DNA of 64,000 nucleotides from assembly GCA_903855985.1 (NCBI GenBank), contig CAIOAO010000075.1:1-64000 (forward strand), given 5' to 3'. The DNA comes from an uncultured Opitutia bacterium (GTDB lineage: Bacteria > Verrucomicrobiota > Verrucomicrobiia > Opitutales > Opitutaceae). A program made the translations under genes and the position numbers. Positions 59,485 through 64,000 of the stretch are shown here, piece after piece. Within the stretch, counting starts at the first letter, position 1; the number at the start of each line of letters is the position of its first letter. Below the pieces are notes generated by a model, which saw only the letters and a program-made list of their open reading frames with translations, ran no database searches and had not been told where the DNA came from.

Positions 59485-61413
59485 ATGGCCAAACCCGAAG
59501 CTCGTGTTCCCACCCCGCCGGCAGCCGAGGCGAATTACGACCAGCCACTCTACGTGGAAGGTTTCCAAGGCACGCCGGAGGAGATTGAGCAACAGTGGCT
59601 GGAGAAGGTTTATCGGGGCCGGGGGGATACCATGGTCCAGCTCACGTGGCGGGCGGTGCTCATGGGCACCGTGCTCGGCGGCGTCCTCTCGCTGACCAAC
59701 CTCTACATCGGCCTGAAGTCCGGCTGGGGCTTTGGCGTCACCATCACCGCCTGCATCGTGTCGTATGCAGTCTGGTCCGTGTTTCTCCGCCTCGGCTTCG
59801 CGAAGACGCCGATGACGATCCTCGAGAACAACTGCATGCAGTCCACCTCCAGCTCCGCCGGCTACTCCACCGGCTCGACGCTGGTGTCGGCGTTTGCGGC
59901 GTACTTCATGATCAACAACCAGGCGCTGCCGCTCGGGCTGACGCTGGCGTGGGTTTTCTTTCTCGCGGTCCTCGGCGTGACGATGGCGATCCCGATGAAG
60001 CGCCAGATGATCAATGTCGAGCAGCTGCGGTTTCCCACCGGCATCGCCACGGCGGAGACGCTGCGGGCGCTGTATTCGAAGGGCAAACGGGCGGCGCAAT
60101 CCGCCCGGGCGCTCTCCTATGCGGCGGTGTTTGCGGCGGTGAGCCAGTTCTGGACGGACGGGTTGCGGCTGGTCAGCAAGCGGCTGGAGCCGTTCGGGCT
60201 GGGCACGCTGGTGGACCGGATGGACGCGGTTCTCTTTGGGCCGGCCTGGATCGGGCGCACGGTGACCTTCGTGTGGGACCCCATTTTCATCGCGGCCGGC
60301 ACGCTGATGGGGATGCGCGCGGCGGGAAGCATTTTCCTCGGGGGCACGCTCTGCTGGGTGGTGTTCGTACCCATCATGCAGGCGCAGGGCGTGATTGTCG
60401 GCGAGGGTTACCGGGCGGTGGTCCAGTGGACGCTGTGGGGCGGGGTGTCGTGCATGGTGACCTCCGGCCTGCTCGCGTTCTTCATGCAATGGCGCGCGAT
60501 CGCCAAGGCGTTCAGTGGCCTGCGCGGCCTCTTCGGGGGCCCGGCCGTGGCGGCCGGGGAGATGGAACGGCTCGAGGCGCCAATGTCATGGTTCTTCATC
60601 GGCCAGGCCGTCTCGCTGGTGGCACTGAGCTGGCTCGCCAAGGTGAGTTTCAACATGCCGGTGTGGGAGAGCGTGCTCGCCGTCCTGCTGTCGTTTTTCC
60701 TCTCCCTGGTGGCCTGCCGGGTGACCGGCGAGACGGACACGACCCCGACCGGCGCGATGGGGAAGGTGACGCAGCTGATCTTCGGCGGGCTCAACCCCGG
60801 CAACATGAACATCAACCTCATGAGCGCGAACATCACCTCGAGCGCCGCCATCTCCTCCGCCGACCTGCTTTCCGACCTCAAGAGCGGCTATCTCCTCGGG
60901 GCGAATCCCCGGAAGCAGTTCATCGCCCAGTTCAGCGGCATCTTCATCGGCACGGTGGCCACGGTGCTGGCGTTCCGCGTGATGGTACCCACTGCGAGCG
61001 TGCTGGGCTCCGACCAGTTTCCGGCGCCGGCGGCGCAGGCGTGGCGGGTCGTGGCCTTGGCGCTGAGCAAGGGCTTTGAGTCGCTGGAACCGATCAAGGT
61101 GTGGTCCATCGGCATTGGCGGCCTCGTGGGCGTGCTGCTCACGCTCCTGCCCAAGTGGTTTCCGCGCCAGGCGAAGTGGATGCCGTCCGCCTCCGGGATC
61201 GGCCTGTCCTGGACGTTCCACTGGTACTACGGCCTGCTCTTTTTCCTCGGGGCGCTGGCCGGCTGGTTCATGGAGCGCAAGCACCCGGAGCGTGCCGACC
61301 TGTACAATTTCCCCGTGGCGTCGGGCATCATTGCCTGCGGCTCGCTGATGGGCGTGCTGCTGGTGTTCTGGGAAAACATCCCGGTGGTCTGGCACCAGCT
61401 CTTCGGCGGCTGA
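59485..61413 (+). CDS. OPT family oligopeptide transporter
   Basis: Membrane protein of 642 residues with about 14 to 16 hydrophobic segments. Family blocks: RAVLMGTVLGGVLSLTNLYIGLKSGWGFGVTI near 53, NNCMQSTSSSAGYSTGS, VEQLRFPTGIATAETLRALY, GETDTTPTGAMGKVTQLIFGG and LMSANITSSAAISSADLLSDLKSGYLLGANPRKQF. Members take up oligopeptides or metal chelates with protons. The 222-base gap in front (59263-59484) shows no gene; promoter elements are not clear in it. Confidence 0.94.
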   Translation: MAKPEARVPTPPAAEANYDQPLYVEGFQGTPEEIEQQWLEKVYRGRGDTMVQLTWRAVLMGTVLGGVLSLTNLYIGLKSGWGFGVTITACIVSYAVWSVFLRLGFAKTPMTILENNCMQSTSSSAGYSTGSTLVSAFAAYFMINNQALPLGLTLAWVFFLAVLGVTMAIPMKRQMINVEQLRFPTGIATAETLRALYSKGKRAAQSARALSYAAVFAAVSQFWTDGLRLVSKRLEPFGLGTLVDRMDAVLFGPAWIGRTVTFVWDPIFIAAGTLMGMRAAGSIFLGGTLCWVVFVPIMQAQGVIVGEGYRAVVQWTLWGGVSCMVTSGLLAFFMQWRAIAKAFSGLRGLFGGPAVAAGEMERLEAPMSWFFIGQAVSLVALSWLAKVSFNMPVWESVLAVLLSFFLSLVACRVTGETDTTPTGAMGKVTQLIFGGLNPGNMNINLMSANITSSAAISSADLLSDLKSGYLLGANPRKQFIAQFSGIFIGTVATVLAFRVMVPTASVLGSDQFPAPAAQAWRVVALALSKGFESLEPIKVWSIGIGGLVGVLLTLLPKWFPRQAKWMPSASGIGLSWTFHWYYGLLFFLGALAGWFMERKHPERADLYNFPVASGIIACGSLMGVLLVFWENIPVVWHQLFGG

Positions 61414-61470
61414 GCCGCCCGCCCGAGGTTGGGATTGCGCCCGGGTGGGGCGGGACGTTGGCTCGGCGGG

Positions 61471-62202
61471 ATGAGCAACCCCGCGGACAATGGCTGGAGC
61501 AGATCGTCGGGCTCGTGGCTGCGCCTCATGGAGCAGGGCGATCCCAACCGCGTGCTGCTGCTGGACGAGGTGATGCTCGGCCTGTGCGGCGAGGTGCGCG
61601 GGCTGGACGTGCTCGACGCCGGCTGCGGCGAGGGGCGTTTTTGCCGCATGCTCGCGGCGCGCGGCGCGCGCACCATCGGCATCGACCCGACGGTGGAACT
61701 GATCGCCGAGGCGCGCCGACTGCAGCCGGGCGCCGTGTTTCACGAGGCCGGGGCGGAGGCGCTGCCGCTGCCGGATGCGAGCGTGGACCTCGTGGTCAGC
61801 TATGTGTCCCTGGTGGACATCCCGGATTACCGTACTGCGATCCGCGAGAAGGCGCGCGTGCTGCGGCCGGGCGGGCGCCTCGTGGCCGCGAACCTGAACA
61901 GTTTCTCGACCGCGAGTACGCTGTACTGGGCGCGGGACGAGGACGGCCACAAGCGGCACTGGACCATGGACAACTACATGGTCGAGCGCGCGGTGAAGGC
62001 CGAGTGGGCCGGGATGAATATCGTCAACTGGCACCGCCCGCTCTCGGCGTACATGGCGGCGTTCATGGCGGCGGGGCTGGTGCTGGAGCACTTCGACGAG
62101 CCGCTCCCTAAACGCGAGGTCATCACCCGGCATCCCAAGATGCAGGACTTCCACCGGCTGCCGCATTTCTGGACGATGGTCTGGCGGGCGCCGGCCGGCT
62201 AA
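61471..62202 (+). CDS. Class I SAM-dependent methyltransferase
   Basis: Protein of 243 residues. Rossmann fold with motif I VLDAGCGEGRFCRMLAARGA near 45-64, the ribose-binding Asp in IGIDPTVE, DLVVSYVSLVDIPDY as motif IV and LRPGGRLVAANLN as post-motif III. Resembles UbiE/methyltransf_11-type enzymes acting on small molecules. Acceptor not readable. ATG 61471 was chosen; an upstream ATG at 61429 adds Gly/Arg-rich residues. No Shine-Dalgarno. Confidence 0.9.
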   Translation: MSNPADNGWSRSSGSWLRLMEQGDPNRVLLLDEVMLGLCGEVRGLDVLDAGCGEGRFCRMLAARGARTIGIDPTVELIAEARRLQPGAVFHEAGAEALPLPDASVDLVVSYVSLVDIPDYRTAIREKARVLRPGGRLVAANLNSFSTASTLYWARDEDGHKRHWTMDNYMVERAVKAEWAGMNIVNWHRPLSAYMAAFMAAGLVLEHFDEPLPKREVITRHPKMQDFHRLPHFWTMVWRAPAG

Positions 62203-62244
62203 CACGGCGGTAACTACCCGTTGCGGCGAACGCGCCCGGAGTCG

Positions 62245-64000
62245 TCAGGGCTGAAATTCAACCGTCGGAGCCGGGTCATTCGCGGCCGCTGCTCCGGCCG
62301 GGTCAAAGACGACCAGGATCTCACCCACGGTGTCCCCCGGCATGGGCAGCTCGAGGAGAACCCGCGTGCCGGCCGCCAGCCGGCCGCGCACCCGCGCGAG
62401 CGGAGTGCACCACGCATAACCGCGCTCGGTCGGACCGGGGTTGGTGAGCAGCAGGCGGACCGCCGGGTGTTCCGTGGTTTTCACCAGCAGATCGTAGGTG
62501 AGGACCCCGGCGGTGATCGTGCGCTTTTGCCGGTAGACAATCGGGGTTGGTTTCTCTCCCGGCGCGAGCAACCGGTAGGCGGCGAGGCTGACGGGGTTGT
62601 TCTCGTCATCCTTAAACAGCCAGACGCTGGCGGCGACGCGACCCTCGCGGCCGAGCAGCCGACCCGCGTTCACGATCAACCAGCCCGGTCGGCCATGCAG
62701 GATTGCCTCCGCCGTGGCCGCGCCGCTCTCCGGTTCGGCCATGAACTCGACTGGGCGCGCGGGCGACTGCCGGTAGAATGCCCCGATCGGCCGCTCCTGC
62801 GACAAGGCGAGCAGCAAGGGCGCTTCGGGATGATCGAGTTGTTGCGACCATTCCCGCCAGCCCTGGGCCACGAAGTAACTCAGCGAGCGTTCCGGGCTGA
62901 CGACGGCTTTCCATCCGGCCTGGTGCGTGTGCATCGTGACGTGCCAGCCGATATCCAGGGTCGCGAAGCCGGCCAGCAGCCAGACCGCCCGGCGCCAGGA
63001 CGGGCCCAGCTGCTCGATGCCCCACGCCGAGACTAGCGCCACCCACGGCGACGCGAGCACGAGATAGCGGAAGGCATATTGGTGCCACTGCTGCATGAAA
63101 TGGAAAAACAGCAGGAAACCCAACGCGCCGGCGGCCCACACCGCCATCTGGCGCGCCGCCGACTGCCGCCAGCGGATCACGCAAAAAATTACCCCGAGGG
63201 AAAACAGCAGGAGTGTCACCAGGCCAAACGACACCGCATCGGCGTCGGGTTCGGTGCGCTGCAGGATCTGCCCCAGCACGGCCCGGCGATCCATGCCGTC
63301 CAACGTGTAGGGATCGGCCACCGGCAGGGTCCGGACGAGGGCCCGGGCGGTCCCGAGCGAGAGGGCCCGCAGCGCGTCCGGCTGCGATTGCGGCTCGAGA
63401 TTTTGCGCGAGCGAAGCGGTGAGGTTCCACTGGAGTTTGTGCAGCTGGCCGGAAACCGAGTCGAAGCCCTGGTGGTGTTTCTTCACCCACGCTGCCGGCC
63501 CGAGGAAGCCACCATAGGCCTGCCAGTTGCGCAGGTAGGACGGCAGCGCAAACAGCCCGATCCCCAGCAACCCGGCCAGCAGGGTCCGCTGCCACTTTGC
63601 CCAGGGCAGGCGATGCTGCCAGGCCAGCCAGCCGACCCAGAGCAGCGCGCCGGGCGCCAGGTAGAACAGCGTCCCTTTCGCGCCGAGGGCGAAACCGGCG
63701 CCCAACGCGCCGAGCCAGGAGACTTCGCCGCGCCGCAGGGCGGCGAGCCACAGGTAAAACGACGCCGCAAAAATCCCGGTGGCAAACAGGTCGGTCTGCG
63801 CCGCGGTGAACTGCACCACGACATTGGCCATGCCAAGCAACAGCCCGCCGGCGAGCAGCGACGCCCCCCGGCTCAGGCCCGACTGGCGCGCAAGTCCGAT
63901 GGTCGCGCCGACCGCGAGGAGACCCGTGAGCGCCTGCGCGAGGACGACCAGCCGGAACCCCGCGCTCACACCGCCGGCCAGCCAGGCCCAGACGATATCC
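62245..64000 (-). CDS. ArnT/PMT-like membrane glycosyltransferase, 5' end missing
   Basis: The reading frame continues past the right edge, so the N-terminus, including the expected first-loop catalytic Asp, is not seen. About 585 residues are visible, with several membrane segments (QALTGLLAVGATIGLA, FATGIFAASFYLWLAAL, GALGAGFALGAKGTLFYLAPGALLWVGWLAW, GLVTLLLFSLGVIFCVI). A C-terminal periplasmic domain of about 260 residues follows (SWGIEQLGPSWRR onward). This is the GT-C layout of glycosyltransferases using polyprenyl-linked sugars. The function would be sugar transfer to a lipid or protein. Confidence 0.8.
   Translation of the reverse strand, partial: DIVWAWLAGGVSAGFRLVVLAQALTGLLAVGATIGLARQSGLSRGASLLAGGLLLGMANVVVQFTAAQTDLFATGIFAASFYLWLAALRRGEVSWLGALGAGFALGAKGTLFYLAPGALLWVGWLAWQHRLPWAKWQRTLLAGLLGIGLFALPSYLRNWQAYGGFLGPAAWVKKHHQGFDSVSGQLHKLQWNLTASLAQNLEPQSQPDALRALSLGTARALVRTLPVADPYTLDGMDRRAVLGQILQRTEPDADAVSFGLVTLLLFSLGVIFCVIRWRQSAARQMAVWAAGALGFLLFFHFMQQWHQYAFRYLVLASPWVALVSAWGIEQLGPSWRRAVWLLAGFATLDIGWHVTMHTHQAGWKAVVSPERSLSYFVAQGWREWSQQLDHPEAPLLLALSQERPIGAFYRQSPARPVEFMAEPESGAATAEAILHGRPGWLIVNAGRLLGREGRVAASVWLFKDDENNPVSLAAYRLLAPGEKPTPIVYRQKRTITAGVLTYDLLVKTTEHPAVRLLLTNPGPTERGYAWCTPLARVRGRLAAGTRVLLELPMPGDTVGEILVVFDPAGAAAANDPAPTVEFQP

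Overview
The window is a GC-rich bacterial chromosome segment, densely packed with genes on both strands. No gap between genes exceeds about 230 bases, and I saw no tRNA, rRNA, CRISPR array, transposase or phage gene. The gene content suggests a Verrucomicrobiota member of the Opitutaceae type: several phytanoyl-CoA-dioxygenase-like proteins, DUF2961, GxGYxYP proteins, heparinase II/III-like proteins, a Pseudomonas-type rhamnose isomerase, and start codons that rarely carry a Shine-Dalgarno sequence. This assignment is inference from gene families, not from a marker tree.

Region 1 (1-13.5 kb) is housekeeping. It holds rplQ with a clear terminator, a small membrane zinc-ribbon protein, guaA, a histidine block hisD-hisC-hisB-hisH, a citrate synthase, and a tight run pdxJ-acpS-(membrane protein)-nnr-dprA.

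Region 2 (13.5-28 kb) mixes carbohydrate-related genes (DUF2961, a PhyH-like oxygenase) with a HIT protein, nrdR and a coupled unknown gene, an anthranilate/aminodeoxychorismate synthase glutaminase, tgt, and a UDP-glucuronate decarboxylase. It also has the common trio transglutaminase / alpha-E / circularly permuted ATP-grasp, then secA and lnt. The tgt product lacks two of the four residues that normally bind zinc.

Region 3 (28-50 kb) is the accessory, probably saccharolytic part. It holds rhamnose isomerase, an SDR, two PhyH-like proteins around a divergent AraC regulator, a heparinase-like protein, and two copies of a two-gene module (small exported beta-rich protein plus exported GxGYxYP protein) separated by TrhA and TspO genes. 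It continues with an M20 peptidase, a VOC protein, a beta-helix protein, a TrpF-like protein with an altered substrate loop, a Tat-exported heparinase-like protein and a DMT transporter. The most distinctive material in the window is here: the duplicated module, a family of hairpin repeats placed exactly at gene ends, a long three-block hairpin repeat, and a heptanucleotide tandem repeat directly in front of a start codon.

Region 4 (50-64 kb) holds exported and membrane proteins: DUF502, a thioredoxin lipoprotein, an M3 oligopeptidase, a BON protein with a small exported partner, an SGNH/MBOAT acyl-transfer pair, a stand-alone response regulator, an M28 peptidase, an OPT transporter, a methyltransferase, and an integral-membrane glycosyltransferase that runs off the right edge.
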